64,000 nt of DNA from Pseudomonas sp. RIT409 (GCF_003052515.2 NZ_QARE02000016.1:1-64000); one strand, 5' to 3'. Shown: positions 33,672-43,479, numbered from the stretch's first letter. Program-made: numbers and translations. Notes: a model not told the origin generated them from the letters alone.

Positions 33672-33929
33672 TTGCGCGACCCCGCATTTCCCATAAACGA
33701 CACCACCGTAACCGGCTTCCGGCAAGACCAGGACGGCCACTGGATCGCTGAACTGTCGTGCGGCCACACCCAGCATTTGCGCCATCAGCCGCCTTGGCAA
33801 TCGCGGGCATGGGTGCTGGATTCAAAGCAGCGCCAGGAAAAAATTGGCCAGCCCTTTCATTGTGGCTGGTGCGCGCAGGGGGCAGATGACGATAACCTTG
33901 CGCCCCAGGCTCCATACGAAAAGTCCTGA
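33672..33929 (+). CDS. DUF3565 family zinc-ribbon-like protein
   Basis: The family block runs from VTGFRQDQDGHWIAELSCG through HTQHLRHQPPWQSRAWV to HCGWCAQ, with Cys/His pairs that could bind a metal. Length is about 85 residues from the TTG at 33672, which has no visible ribosome site. An ATG at 33579 would add 31 residues that overlap the start region of slyD, so the true start is uncertain. The function is unknown. In other pseudomonads the gene lies next to slyD as here. Confidence 0.7.
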   Translation: MRDPAFPINDTTVTGFRQDQDGHWIAELSCGHTQHLRHQPPWQSRAWVLDSKQRQEKIGQPFHCGWCAQGADDDNLAPQAPYEKS

Positions 33930-34139
33930 GACTCGGTCATGCTGCGTTGAAAACAGCCTCGGAATGCTCATTTACAACCCGTAGATTCCGCTTCTTTGGC
34001 TATTTTCGCCTTGCCTTACCTTCGCCTCAGAACATTTCGTACGGAGCCTGACAAGACACTTGAGACGCTGCGTCTGAACGGCGTCCTGTTTCGCCCGGTC
34101 CATTGATGACCTTTGCACGCTCACCTTCGAGAAGCCCGC

Positions 34140-36233
34140 ATGCAGACTTTCTTTATCGCGCCCACAGACTTTGGTGTGGGTTTGACGTCCATCAGCCTGG
34201 GGCTGGTGAGAACCCTGGAGCGCGCCGGACTCAAAGTCGGCTTTTTCAAACCCATCGCTCAGCCTCATCCGGGCGATCTCGGCCCAGAGCGCTCGACCGA
34301 ACTGGTGGCGCGCACCCACGGCCTCAGGCCGCCCAAGCCGCTGGCCCTGGCCCACGTCGAGCGTATGCTCGGCGAAGGCCAACTCGACGAGCTGCTGGAG
34401 GAGATCATCAATCTTTACCAGCAAGCCTGCGCCGGTCGCGATGTGGTCATTGTCGAAGGAATGGTGCCAACCCGCACGGCCAGCTATGCCGCCCGCGTCA
34501 ACCTGCATCTGGCCAAGGCGCTGGATGCCGAAGTGATTCTGGTCTCGGCGCCCGAAAACGAAGTGCTCACGGAGCTGTCAGGCCGGGTAGAGCTGCAGGC
34601 GCAGATGTTCGGCGGTCCGAAAGACCCAAAAGTGCTGGGTGTGATCCTCAACAAAGTGCGCACCGAGGAAAGCATGGAAGGGTTTTCGGCTCGGCTCAAG
34701 GAGCACTCACCGTTATTGCGCAGTGGTGATTTCCGCCTGCTGGGGTGCATCCCGTTTCAGGCTGACCTCAACGCCCCGCGCACGCGAGACGTGGCGGAGT
34801 TGCTGGGCGCTCAGGTGATCAATGCGGGCGACTACGAACAGCGTCGCATGTCGAAGATCATCATCTGCGCGCGCACCGTGCTCAATACCTTGCAATTACT
34901 CAAACCCGGTGTGCTGGTGGTGACTCCAGGCGATCGCGACGACATCATCCTGGCGGTAAGCATGGCCACCATGAACGGCGTGCCCTTGGCCGGGCTGCTG
35001 CTGACCAGCGACACGCATCCCGACCCGCGCCTGATGGAGCTGTGCAGCGGCGCCCTGCAAGCCGGGCTGCCCGTGCTGTCGGTCAGCACCGGCTCGTACG
35101 ACACCGCCAATCAGCTCAATCAATTGAACAAAGAGATTCCCATCGATGACCGCGAGCGGGCGGAAATCATCACCGACTTCGTCGCCAGCCACCTGGACGC
35201 CGCCTGGCTGCATCAACGCTGCGGGACGCCGCGTGAGATGCGCCTCTCGCCCGCCGTGTTCCGCTACCAACTGATTCAGCGCGCCCAGACCGCCAACAAG
35301 CGCATCGTGCTGCCCGAGGGCGCCGAACCGTTGACAGTGCAGGCTGCGGCGATCTGTCAGGCGCGGGGGATTGCGCGCTGCGTACTGCTCGCCAAGCCCG
35401 AAGACGTCCAGGCCGTTGCACGCGCCCAAGGCATCGAGTTGCCCCCAGGGCTGGAAATCCTCGACCCTGACGCAATTCGCGAGCGCTACGTCCAGCCGAT
35501 GGTCGAATTGCGTAAAAACAAGAGCCTCAACGCTCCAATGGCCGAGCAGCAACTGGAAGACCCTGTGGTGATCGGCACCGTGATGCTGGCGCTGGACGAA
35601 GTGGATGGATTGGTGTCGGGGGTGATCCACTCCACCGCCAATACCATTCGCCCCGCGTTGCAGTTGATCAAGACCGCCCCAGGCTGCACGCTGGTGTCGT
35701 CGGTGTTCTTCATGCTTTTCCCCGAACAAGTGCTGGTCTACGGCGACTGCATCATGAACCCGCACCCCACCGCCCAGGAATTGGCGGAAATCGCGGTGCA
35801 GAGCGCTGACTCGGCGGTGGCGTTCGGGCTGTCGCCGAGGGTGGCGATGATCAGCTACTCCAGCGGTAATTCAGCCAGCGGCGAGGAAGTGGAAAAGGTC
35901 CGTGAAGCCACACAACTGGCGCGGGAAACCCAGCGCGGCCTGCTGATCGACGGCCCATTGCAATACGACGCCGCGGCCAACGAAACCGTCGCTCGGCAAC
36001 TGGCGCCAGACAGCCCGGTGGCCGGGCGCGCCAACGTGTTCGTGTTCCCGGACCTCAACACTGGCAACACCACCTATAAAGCGGTGCAACGCAGTGCGGA
36101 TTGCGTCAGCCTGGGCCCGATGCTGCAAGGCCTGCGCAAGCCGGTCAACGACCTGCCACGCGGAGCTCAGGTCGATGACATCGTATACACCATTGCCCTC
36201 ACGGCCATTCAGGCCGCTACCTTGCCGCAGTAA
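34140..36233 (+). CDS. pta: Phosphate acetyltransferase (long form)
   Basis: A protein of 697 residues with the three-domain structure of long Pta: an N-terminal BioD-like P-loop domain (FFIAPTDFGVGLTSISLGL), a DRTGG regulatory domain in the middle and the C-terminal catalytic Pta domain (IVLPEGAEPLTVQAA, SGVIHSTANTIRPALQLIK, GDCIMNPHPTAQELAEIA). It interconverts acetyl-CoA and acetyl phosphate. Its usual partner ackA is not in the window: 210 bp separate it from the DUF3565 gene. The ATG follows GAGAAG. The acyltransferase gene follows 80 bp downstream. Confidence 0.95.
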   Translation: MQTFFIAPTDFGVGLTSISLGLVRTLERAGLKVGFFKPIAQPHPGDLGPERSTELVARTHGLRPPKPLALAHVERMLGEGQLDELLEEIINLYQQACAGRDVVIVEGMVPTRTASYAARVNLHLAKALDAEVILVSAPENEVLTELSGRVELQAQMFGGPKDPKVLGVILNKVRTEESMEGFSARLKEHSPLLRSGDFRLLGCIPFQADLNAPRTRDVAELLGAQVINAGDYEQRRMSKIIICARTVLNTLQLLKPGVLVVTPGDRDDIILAVSMATMNGVPLAGLLLTSDTHPDPRLMELCSGALQAGLPVLSVSTGSYDTANQLNQLNKEIPIDDRERAEIITDFVASHLDAAWLHQRCGTPREMRLSPAVFRYQLIQRAQTANKRIVLPEGAEPLTVQAAAICQARGIARCVLLAKPEDVQAVARAQGIELPPGLEILDPDAIRERYVQPMVELRKNKSLNAPMAEQQLEDPVVIGTVMLALDEVDGLVSGVIHSTANTIRPALQLIKTAPGCTLVSSVFFMLFPEQVLVYGDCIMNPHPTAQELAEIAVQSADSAVAFGLSPRVAMISYSSGNSASGEEVEKVREATQLARETQRGLLIDGPLQYDAAANETVARQLAPDSPVAGRANVFVFPDLNTGNTTYKAVQRSADCVSLGPMLQGLRKPVNDLPRGAQVDDIVYTIALTAIQAATLPQ

Positions 36234-36264
36234 CACCCGCGTGCAGGTTCTTGCTCACAATAAC

Positions 36265-36287
36265 GCCGCCGGGCATCCACCGGCGGC
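36265..36287 (+). other. Hairpin between pta and the acyltransferase gene
   Basis: GCCGCCGG (36265-36272) and CCGGCGGC (36280-36287) form a perfect 8-bp stem with a 7-nt loop 32 nt after the pta stop. With no T-run it may attenuate read-through or stabilise the pta mRNA end. Confidence 0.5.
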
Positions 36288-36313
36288 CGTCTTACCTCGG
36301 AGTTCGATTTTCC

Positions 36314-37213
36314 ATGAGTTCACTGTCCGCCCCCTTGCGCGGCGTCATCGCCTCGCTGCTGTTGGCGCTCAATACGGTCGTCTGCTGCACACCGCTGTTC
36401 ATAGTCGCCCTCTTCAAACTCTGCCTGCCCTTCCCGGCCGCACAGAAACTCACTGACTGGCTGATGGGCCACATTCACGAAGCGTGGATCAGCAACAACA
36501 ATGCCTGGATCAACCTGCTCGGGCGGACCCGCTGGCACCTGAGCGGCCTGGAGGGGCTGGACTATCAACACTCTTACTTGGTAACCAGCAATCACCAGAG
36601 CTGGGTCGACATCATGGTGTTGCAGTACGTGCTCAACCGGCGCATTCGCCCGCTGAAATTCTTCCTGAAACAGGAATTGATCTGGGTCCCGGTGATCGGC
36701 CTCGCCTGGTGGGCACTGGGTTTTCCTTTCATGAAGCGCTACAGCAAGGCTTATCTGGCAAAGCATCCAGAAAAGAAGGGCAAGGACCTGGAAACCACGC
36801 GCCGGACCTGCGCGAAATTTCGCGACAACCCGGTGGGCATTTTCAATTTCGTTGAAGGCACCCGCTTCACCCCAGCCAAACACGCTCAACAGCAGTCGCC
36901 GTTTCGTTATTTGCTGAAACCCAAGGCCGGTGGCATTGCTTTCGTACTGGACGCAATGGGTGAACAACTGGAATCCATCGTCAACGTTACCCTCCACTAC
37001 CCGGCAGGTCGGCCTGGGTATTGGGACCTGCTATGCGGGCGGGTGCGCGAAGTGGTCGCGCATTTCGAAGAGGTGCATATCCCTGCCCAGTTCATCGGCA
37101 AGAGCTACGATCAGGACGAGGCCTACCGTGCGGCGTTCCAGCAATGGATCAACGGGTTGTGGCAAGAGAAGGATGCGTTGCTGGAGCAGATGCATCAGCG
37201 TTATCCCCGCTGA
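36314..37213 (+). CDS. 1-acyl-sn-glycerol-3-phosphate acyltransferase-like protein (YihG type)
   Basis: A protein of 299 residues with an N-terminal hydrophobic helix (about 10-38) and the PlsC catalytic H-x4-D motif in NHQSWVD (about 95-101), followed by FPFMKRYSK and FVEGTRFTP, the glycerol-phosphate-binding motif. It resembles E. coli YihG, an inner membrane acyltransferase that affects fatty-acid composition of phospholipids. The start ATG at 36314 is where similarity begins. It follows pta by 80 bp with a hairpin between, so co-transcription is possible. Confidence 0.88.
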   Translation: MSSLSAPLRGVIASLLLALNTVVCCTPLFIVALFKLCLPFPAAQKLTDWLMGHIHEAWISNNNAWINLLGRTRWHLSGLEGLDYQHSYLVTSNHQSWVDIMVLQYVLNRRIRPLKFFLKQELIWVPVIGLAWWALGFPFMKRYSKAYLAKHPEKKGKDLETTRRTCAKFRDNPVGIFNFVEGTRFTPAKHAQQQSPFRYLLKPKAGGIAFVLDAMGEQLESIVNVTLHYPAGRPGYWDLLCGRVREVVAHFEEVHIPAQFIGKSYDQDEAYRAAFQQWINGLWQEKDALLEQMHQRYPR

Positions 37214-37286
37214 CTCCCCAGCGCCGCCTGGCGCGCCAATCTCGCGTTGCGCCACGACGGTGGCCGGCACAACGGTGGCCGCCACA

Positions 37287-37314
37287 AATAAAAACCCCGG
37301 CAGATGGGCCGGGG
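37287..37314 (-). terminator. Intrinsic terminator of the OmpA-family gene
   Basis: CCCCGGC/GCCGGGG (37295-37301 and 37308-37314) followed on the minus strand by a T-rich run at 37294-37287. It ends the OmpA lipoprotein transcript. Confidence 0.8.
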
Positions 37315-37347
37315 CGTTCAAGACTGGCGTCTGACGGCAGACTCAAA

Positions 37348-38046
37348 TCACTGTTGCGGGTATTGCTGACCTGGAATCGGCTTGAGGTTGACTTCGACGC
37401 GGCGGTTCTGGGCGCGGCCATTCACGTCGGCGTTGCTGGCAATCGGCGAGTCGGGACCGGCACCGCGGACCGACAGGTGTGAGGCATCCACACCTTGCGA
37501 CGTCAGGTACGTCGCCACACTCTGTGCCCGCTGTTGCGACAGATCCATGTTGTGCTGACGGCTGCCTGTACTGTCGGTGTAGCCGACGATTTCGATCATG
37601 TTCTGGTTGTATTGCTTCAGAGAGCCCGCCAGGTTGTTCAACGGTGCGTAGAAGCTGCTGGCGATGGCCGAAGAATCGGTGGCGAAGGTAATGTTGCCAG
37701 GCATCACGAGTTTGATGTTGTCACCCTGCCGCTGCACTTCGACACCGGTGTTGGCCATGCTGGCGCGCAAGGCGGCTTCCTGTTTGTCAGCGTAATAACC
37801 GTAACCCGCAGACGCCGCACCGACGACGGCTGCGCCAATCAATGCACCTTTGCCACGGTGGTTGTGGTCAATGGCGGCGCCGGCGACGGCCCCCGCCAGC
37901 GCACCCAGACCACCGTATTTGGCGGTTTTGCTCATGCCGCCGGAATTCTGAGCCTGTCCCTGATTGTCGTATGGATTTTGCGACGCGCAACCCGACAAAA
38001 CGGCGAGCGCAGTGGCAGCGATGATCAAACGGCGAAAGGTAAACAT
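37348..38046 (-). CDS. OmpA-family lipoprotein (YiaD-like)
   Basis: A protein of 232 residues with a lipoprotein signal peptide (lipobox LSGC, Cys19), a glycine-zipper hydrophobic region (GLGALAGAVAGAAIDHNHRGKGALIGA within about 46-80) and a C-terminal OmpA domain that binds peptidoglycan (NMIEIVGYTDSTGSRQHN, LSQQRAQSVATYL, NRRVEVNL). It probably anchors the outer membrane to the cell wall, like E. coli YiaD. It is a single gene with its own terminator. AGGAG precedes the ATG. Confidence 0.9.
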   Translation of the reverse strand: MFTFRRLIIAATALAVLSGCASQNPYDNQGQAQNSGGMSKTAKYGGLGALAGAVAGAAIDHNHRGKGALIGAAVVGAASAGYGYYADKQEAALRASMANTGVEVQRQGDNIKLVMPGNITFATDSSAIASSFYAPLNNLAGSLKQYNQNMIEIVGYTDSTGSRQHNMDLSQQRAQSVATYLTSQGVDASHLSVRGAGPDSPIASNADVNGRAQNRRVEVNLKPIPGQQYPQQ

Positions 38047-38155
38047 CTGGAACGAGCTCCTGTTTTGCTTTTACCCAGCCACTGCAAGGGCCGGGCGATG
38101 TGCCCAATTAGAGCATGCTCCCTGTCAAAAATTCCTTAACACCGCCTGAACGATT

Positions 38156-38800
38156 TCACGCCCGCACGAAAGGGTTTTCTCGCATCTCGTCCCCCAGCCG
38201 CGTGTCCGGGCCGTGGCCGGTGATCACCGTCGCCTCTTCATCCAGCGTATAGAGGCGCTCTCTGATCGAGCGAACGATGGTGGCCTGATCGCCGCCCCAG
38301 AGGTCGGTCCGACCGACACCGCGTTTGAACAGCGTATCCCCCGCAATCAGCAATTGCGCCTCTTCGAACCAGAAACTCATCGACCCCGGCGTGTGGCCTG
38401 GGGTATGGAGCGCAATGCCGCACCCGCACGCCAGTTCCTCGTCATGCTCGAGCCAGCGATCCGGCGAAGGCACCGGCACGTAGGGCACGCGAAATACCTG
38501 ACACTGAGTTTCAAGGTTGTCCCACAGAAACTTATCCTCTTTATGCAGGTGTAACGTCGCGCCGGTCTTCTCCTTCAACTGCCCGGACGCCAGAAAATGA
38601 TCCAGATGGGCATGGGTGTGGATGATGCTCACACACCTCAACCCGTGGGCTTCGAGCTTGGCCATGATCAATTCCGGATTGCCGCCGGGGTCGACCACCA
38701 TCGCGGTCTTGGTGATCGGGTCGCCAATGATCGTACAGTTGCACTGCAACGGCCCGACGGGGAAGGTTTCTCGTATGAGTGGGGTGTTCTGAGCATTCAT
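38156..38800 (-). CDS. MBL-fold hydrolase (YcbL/glyoxalase II-like)
   Basis: A protein of 214 residues with the metallo-beta-lactamase zinc motif HTHAHLDH (about 62-69), the second His in TPGHTPGS, the bridging Asp in AGDTLF and the last His in TGHGPDT. It lacks the C-terminal substrate domain of true glyoxalase II, like the YcbL group. The likely activity is hydrolysis of a glutathione or other thioester. The ATG at 38800 is where similarity begins; the frame stays open 29 codons further. It lies upstream of the OmpA gene on the same strand with 109 bp between. Confidence 0.88.
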   Translation of the reverse strand: MNAQNTPLIRETFPVGPLQCNCTIIGDPITKTAMVVDPGGNPELIMAKLEAHGLRCVSIIHTHAHLDHFLASGQLKEKTGATLHLHKEDKFLWDNLETQCQVFRVPYVPVPSPDRWLEHDEELACGCGIALHTPGHTPGSMSFWFEEAQLLIAGDTLFKRGVGRTDLWGGDQATIVRSIRERLYTLDEEATVITGHGPDTRLGDEMRENPFVRA

Positions 38801-39123
38801 GGTAGGGGGGTGCCAGCGCTGAGTTCGACAGGGTCGGGCAAGGGTCACCCGAAATCGAGGGACATTCAACCCGCCCACATTCAGCAAAATTATTTTCGGC
38901 GGCCTTTTTCACGCCTTTTCGAGCATCCGCCGCTAACCATTTGCCCCGTTGGAAAAATCCGGAAATCGGGCCATTTTGCGCGCCGTTTTGACCGATGTCT
39001 TTTTCGAAATACTGCCCATATACTGGCCCTGCGCAACCATCGAATCCGGTGGCGTTCGAGTAGATAAGATGTCACTCGATGATCCCGCAGGGCAGCCAGA
39101 CCTACGTGTTGCGAGCAGGCGCC
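38801..39123. other. Divergent intergenic region before the HD-GYP gene
   Basis: These 323 nt separate the MBL gene from the HD-GYP gene. I see AT-rich patches around 38888 and 38990 where promoters may lie, but no convincing -35/-10 pair, strong hairpin or small gene. Confidence 0.4.
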
Positions 39124-40323
39124 ATGCTAAGAAAAATAGCCGTCTCCGATTTGACGCTGGGCATGTATATCCACGAATTCTGCCGCCCACGGCTTCATGA
39201 TCCGTTCTGGACGCAAAACGTCGAACGCGAGCTGTGTGACGAGGCAGTATTGCAGCGCATCAAGGCCTCGATACGCGAGGTGTGGATCGATACAAGGCGC
39301 GGAAGAGGTCCGGATGAGCGGGCGACGATTCTGGCCGAAGCGTGCTCCATCCCGTACAAGCCCGACACCGAGCCAAGCAGCCTGGACGAGGAGCTCATAC
39401 GCGCCAAGGCAATTTGTGGCCGGGCCAAGGCGGCCGTCATGACCATGTTCACTGACGCTCGCATGGGCCGGGCCATGAATGCCGAGGACGTCGACCTGCT
39501 GGTCGAGGAAATCTCGGCCTCAGTGATGCGTCATCCCCATGCACTGATCAGTCTGTCCCGCCTGAAAACCTCCGACGAATACACCTACATGCACTCTGTC
39601 GCCGTGTGCGCCCTGATGGTAGCGCTGGCACGGCAGATGGAAATGAGCGAGGAACAGGTGCGCGAAGCCGGTGTCGCCGGACTGATGCACGACGTGGGCA
39701 AAATGATGATTCCCGCCGCCATCCTGAACAAGCCGGATCGGCTGACGTTGGAAGAGTACGAGGCGATGAAGCACCATCCCGAAGCCGGACTGAAGATCCT
39801 GCAAGACACACAGCAAACCACCCCGGCAGTCATGGATGTATGCCTGCATCACCACGAGAAGATCGACGGCAGCGGCTATCCCCACGGACTCAAAGGCGAA
39901 GCGATCAGCCTCTTCTCGCGTATGGGCGCAATCTGCGACGTGTACGACGCCGTGACCTCAGATCGCCCTTACAAAAAGGGCTGGGATGCTGCGCAATCGA
40001 TTCGCGAAATGGCGTCTTGGAAAGGCCATTTCGACGAGACGATTTTTCAGCACTTCGTGAAGACCGTCGGCATTTACCCTGTCGGCACATTGGTTCGCCT
40101 GAAAAGCGAGCGCCTGGGTGTCGTCATGGAACAGGGCGAAAAATCACTGCTGCATCCTAAAGTGAAAGTCGTTCTGTCGACCCGCACCCGCTTGCCTTGC
40201 GCCCCCAAAGTCATCGACCTGGCCCACGCCGATGAAGAGGACGCGATCGTCAAGTGCGAACTGGCCGCTGACTGGGGGCTGCGCGACATTGAAAAACTAT
40301 GGGCGGGAGAGGCTTGGGTTTAA
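39124..40323 (+). CDS. HD-GYP domain cyclic-di-GMP phosphodiesterase
   Basis: A protein of 399 residues: an N-terminal DUF3391-type region (MLRKIAVSDLTLGMYI) and an HD-GYP domain with the metal-binding HD pair in LMHDVGKMMIP, the block HHEKIDGSGYP (the GYP motif) and KHHPEAG. HD-GYP enzymes hydrolyse c-di-GMP to pGpG or GMP in the cytoplasm and so promote motility over biofilm. The ATG at 39124 is preferred; an in-frame ATG 15 codons earlier (39079) is possible. It stands alone, convergent with the MalT-like gene. Confidence 0.9.
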   Translation: MLRKIAVSDLTLGMYIHEFCRPRLHDPFWTQNVERELCDEAVLQRIKASIREVWIDTRRGRGPDERATILAEACSIPYKPDTEPSSLDEELIRAKAICGRAKAAVMTMFTDARMGRAMNAEDVDLLVEEISASVMRHPHALISLSRLKTSDEYTYMHSVAVCALMVALARQMEMSEEQVREAGVAGLMHDVGKMMIPAAILNKPDRLTLEEYEAMKHHPEAGLKILQDTQQTTPAVMDVCLHHHEKIDGSGYPHGLKGEAISLFSRMGAICDVYDAVTSDRPYKKGWDAAQSIREMASWKGHFDETIFQHFVKTVGIYPVGTLVRLKSERLGVVMEQGEKSLLHPKVKVVLSTRTRLPCAPKVIDLAHADEEDAIVKCELAADWGLRDIEKLWAGEAWV

Positions 40324-40381
40324 ACGTTCGCTCGCGCCGCAACGGCAGGATGCCGACGCAGGTAACCAACGGCGGGAGTGA

Positions 40382-43141
40382 TTACCCGAGCAATCCCAGT
40401 TCCTGTGCACGCGCTACCGCCTGGGTACGCCGCTCGACCCCCAGCTTGCTGTTGATGTGGCTGGCGTGGGTTTTCACCGTGTGCAGGGAAATGAACAGCC
40501 GCTCGCTGATCTCTTGATTCGAACAGCCCTGCGCGATGAGTTGCAGGACACCCAATTCGCGCGCACTGAGCGTGTCGCCGCCGGAACAGGCCACTGGCTC
40601 ACTCATGTCTCGCGCGCATGGCAGGGCCTTTTCAGTGCCGGGGGGCAGTTGATTGAGCAGATAGTCGACCAACCGGCAGCGCGGGCGTTTTAGCAATTGC
40701 TCGTGCAGCCAGGCAGCGTGTTGATGAATCACGCCATGAAACGGCAACACCGCGCCGCCGGTCGCGCCCAGAAGGCTTCGATCAAGCAAATCCGGCGCCT
40801 TGGACGTGTCGTGCGCGGCCAACGCGAGCAGCAGATGCTGAGTCGCGGCGTATACCCCAAGCAGCCCTGCGCCAATGCGATGGGCGTGGTCCTCCAACTG
40901 GCTCAAGCGGCGGGCGGCGTCCTCGTTGCGCCCCTGGACCCGCTCCAGCGAGGCACGCAGCAATTCAATGTGCTGCGGCATCTGCGGCAGGCATTCGGGC
41001 GCCGCTGCAGGCCGCTCGCCGCCATACGTCTGGCCCAAGCGCAGCAGCCAGGCATCGGCCAGGTCGATGCGCCCCTGCGCCAACCACAGCTCGCACTTGG
41101 CTAACGTGATCATCGCCAGATAATAGACCGGCGGCACATCCCAGATATGCATCAGACGCTCGGCCTCGGCCAGTTCGGCGAAGGCATCGGCAAAGCGTCC
41201 TTCTCGCCCCGCCAGGCCCGCGATGACGCAATGCCCGATCAGCACGCTGATGTCGCGACAGGCGCGGGCCTCGCTCAGCCCCGCTTCGAGCCTCGCGCGG
41301 CCGGCCTCGGTTTGCAGGCACTGAACAAGCAGGTACCCCTCGTACAGCGTGAGCCTTGCGCGAACCGCGTAAAGCCGCTGTGACGACAGCCCGGCCAGAC
41401 GACGCAAACCTTGACGCACCTCCTCCAGCGCTCGCAACGCCTCGCCCCGAGCCTGCAATGTGCGCGCCCGATCGTAGTGGGCCAGTGCCTCGAACAAGGG
41501 GTTGGCCACCCGCTGCGCCAACTCCAGCGCTTCGCGGTTCAGAGCCCGGGCGCGCCATAGGTCGCCCTCGGCAATCGCCAGATTGGCCAGTGTCGACAGG
41601 CACAGCAGGCGCTGGCCATAACGCTTTTGCGGAAGGCTGGCCAAGGCTTCATTGCAATAGCGCTCGGCGGTTTCGCGGTCGCCACGGCCGCGCGCGATGA
41701 TTCCACTCAATGCCAGCCATTGAGCGAGCATGGATTTTTGCGCGGTCGCCGAAGGCGCAGGCAGAAAGCGGCTGAGGTGATTGCCCAATTCCTCGGCCGC
41801 ATCGAGCTGGCATGCCAGCCCCAACGCCCAGGCGTACAACACGATCAGTCGAGGGGTGCTGATCAGCAGGCTGTCCGGTAAATCCATCTTCCAGCGCAGC
41901 AGCATGCCCACGTTCTGCTCGGCCAGCAGCTGCTCTTCGGACAGGTTCTGCACCAAATTAGCCGCGACATCGTGATGCCCCGCCCGCAATGCCTGTTCAA
42001 TGGCTTCATCGAGCAGCCCCTGCTCGCTGAACCAGCGACAGGCATTCAGGTGCAGCCGCCGTTGTTGGGGCGCCACTGTGCTGCCGGCCCGCGCACGCAA
42101 CAGGTCGGAGAACAAGTGATGGTAACGGAACCAGCGACCGTGCTCATCCAGAGGCACCAGAAACACTTGGTGAGCTTGGAGAAAGGCGAGTATTTCGGCA
42201 CTGTCATGGGTGTCGCGAGCAGCGTTGCACAGGGCGCTGCAGAACCGCTCAAGGCAGGCTGTTTCATACAAAAAAACCTGCACCTCGGAGGGCAGGCAGT
42301 CGATGACTTCCTCCAGCAGGTAGTCGCGGATCATTCCCTCGCCGCCGTTGAGTTCCTGTGCCAACGCATCGCCCCCGGCCTCCGCTGCAGCCAGCAACCA
42401 GAAGCGCAGCCCCGCCACCCAGCCCTCGCTGCGCTGTAGCAGGTTGCTGAGGGCGTCTTCGCTCAGGGTGCTGCCGCGCTGATCGAGCACCGCCCGGGAT
42501 TCCTCGTCGGTCAGACGAAGATCCTGCTCAGAGAGTTCGAGTAACTGGCGCGACAGACGCAACCGCGCCAGATGCCAGTCCGGCCGCTGGCGACTGGTGA
42601 CCATCACGACCATACCGGCGGGCAAGTGGTTAAGGAGAAATTGCAGGCATCGATCGAGTACCGGGCCCTGAACCAGATGGTAGTCGTCGAGCACCAGCAG
42701 CAGGGGTTTGCTCAACATCAGGTGCATCGTCAGCTCATCAAGCAGGCCATCGAGCCATTCCTCGAAGGCGAAGGGCTGATGTCGCTGGCGCATTTTCAGC
42801 AGCCCTAGGGCCTGGCTACCGAGTTGGGGAAAGAAGTGTTGAAGGCCGGCCAGCAAGCGCTCGAGGAAACGCCCGGGATCGCTGTCGCGCTGGCTCAAGC
42901 CCAGCCAGAGGTTCTGCCATTGCTCGGGCAGGCTCTCGCAGAATTCGACGGCAAGGGAGCTCTTGCCAAATCCGGCTGGCGCGCTGACCAGCAGCAGACG
43001 CCCTGAAAGCCCCGCCCCCAGACGTTCGCACAGACGTGGTCTGGGCACATAGCCCTCAGGCAGTGGCGGACGGAAGAACCGCCCCTCCAGTGAAGTGACC
43101 GCGTGATTTGCGAATCCTTGCAAACGCGACAGATCAGTCAT
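40382..43141 (-). CDS. MalT-like LuxR-family ATP-dependent regulator
   Basis: A protein of 919 residues with the STAND/LAL architecture: Walker A SAPAGFGKSS (about 53-62), Walker B LLLVLDDYHLV (about 145-155), a winged-helix and TPR-like sensor region of about 500 residues, and a C-terminal LuxR helix-turn-helix (LSARELGVLQLIAQGCSNQE, then ISLHTVKTHASHINSKLGV, about 855-919). These proteins bind an inducer and ATP, oligomerise and activate transcription. It is next to the DUF1329-DUF1302-ligase genes on the same strand, whose activator it probably is. The inducer is unknown; a medium-chain fatty acid or alcohol is a reasonable guess. Confidence 0.9.
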   Translation of the reverse strand: MTDLSRLQGFANHAVTSLEGRFFRPPLPEGYVPRPRLCERLGAGLSGRLLLVSAPAGFGKSSLAVEFCESLPEQWQNLWLGLSQRDSDPGRFLERLLAGLQHFFPQLGSQALGLLKMRQRHQPFAFEEWLDGLLDELTMHLMLSKPLLLVLDDYHLVQGPVLDRCLQFLLNHLPAGMVVMVTSRQRPDWHLARLRLSRQLLELSEQDLRLTDEESRAVLDQRGSTLSEDALSNLLQRSEGWVAGLRFWLLAAAEAGGDALAQELNGGEGMIRDYLLEEVIDCLPSEVQVFLYETACLERFCSALCNAARDTHDSAEILAFLQAHQVFLVPLDEHGRWFRYHHLFSDLLRARAGSTVAPQQRRLHLNACRWFSEQGLLDEAIEQALRAGHHDVAANLVQNLSEEQLLAEQNVGMLLRWKMDLPDSLLISTPRLIVLYAWALGLACQLDAAEELGNHLSRFLPAPSATAQKSMLAQWLALSGIIARGRGDRETAERYCNEALASLPQKRYGQRLLCLSTLANLAIAEGDLWRARALNREALELAQRVANPLFEALAHYDRARTLQARGEALRALEEVRQGLRRLAGLSSQRLYAVRARLTLYEGYLLVQCLQTEAGRARLEAGLSEARACRDISVLIGHCVIAGLAGREGRFADAFAELAEAERLMHIWDVPPVYYLAMITLAKCELWLAQGRIDLADAWLLRLGQTYGGERPAAAPECLPQMPQHIELLRASLERVQGRNEDAARRLSQLEDHAHRIGAGLLGVYAATQHLLLALAAHDTSKAPDLLDRSLLGATGGAVLPFHGVIHQHAAWLHEQLLKRPRCRLVDYLLNQLPPGTEKALPCARDMSEPVACSGGDTLSARELGVLQLIAQGCSNQEISERLFISLHTVKTHASHINSKLGVERRTQAVARAQELGLLG

Positions 43142-43479
43142 GGCCGACTCTTGTTAAAAGTGTTTGTTATTCGGCGTTCAACTGACGGGAGACTAGCGGC
43201 TATGGTGCGGGTTTTGAAGAATGTTCGACGAAAGACTGTAAGAAAACATATCCAATCAACACCGCGAATGTCGCTTCATAGGCCGGAGGTGGGCTCAGGG
43301 ATCGCCACTTTCTGGAGCGGCCGCGCGGCGGTGGCGGGTTTGCGGGGAATCACCCCGACGAATCGGGGTGATGGGGTGGCGCCCTCGGCGCTCGGCCTCA
43401 GGGTAAAGCAGCGCAGGACATCGGGTGCTTAGCCGCTGTGATCAACAATGCACCCCCTGCGCCCCATGCGTTCACGCGA
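43142..43479. other. Region between the MalT-like regulator and DUF1329
   Basis: These 338 nt hold the regulator's promoter region and the 3' end of the DUF1302-DUF1329 operon. The only clear element is the hairpin at 43349-43372. No small gene is supported. Confidence 0.45.
43349..43372. other. Strong hairpin at the 3' end of the DUF1302-DUF1329 operon
   Basis: ATCACCCCGA (43349-43358) and TCGGGGTGAT (43363-43372) form a perfect 10-bp stem closed by a CGAA loop, about 110 nt after the DUF1329 stop. There is no T-run, so it may act as a 3'-end stabiliser or in Rho-independent release with poor efficiency. Confidence 0.6.

Noticed and set aside
34896..35765. A 289-codon open frame opposite pta
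   Set aside because: Antisense to the full-length Pta sequence; composition typical of a shadow frame.
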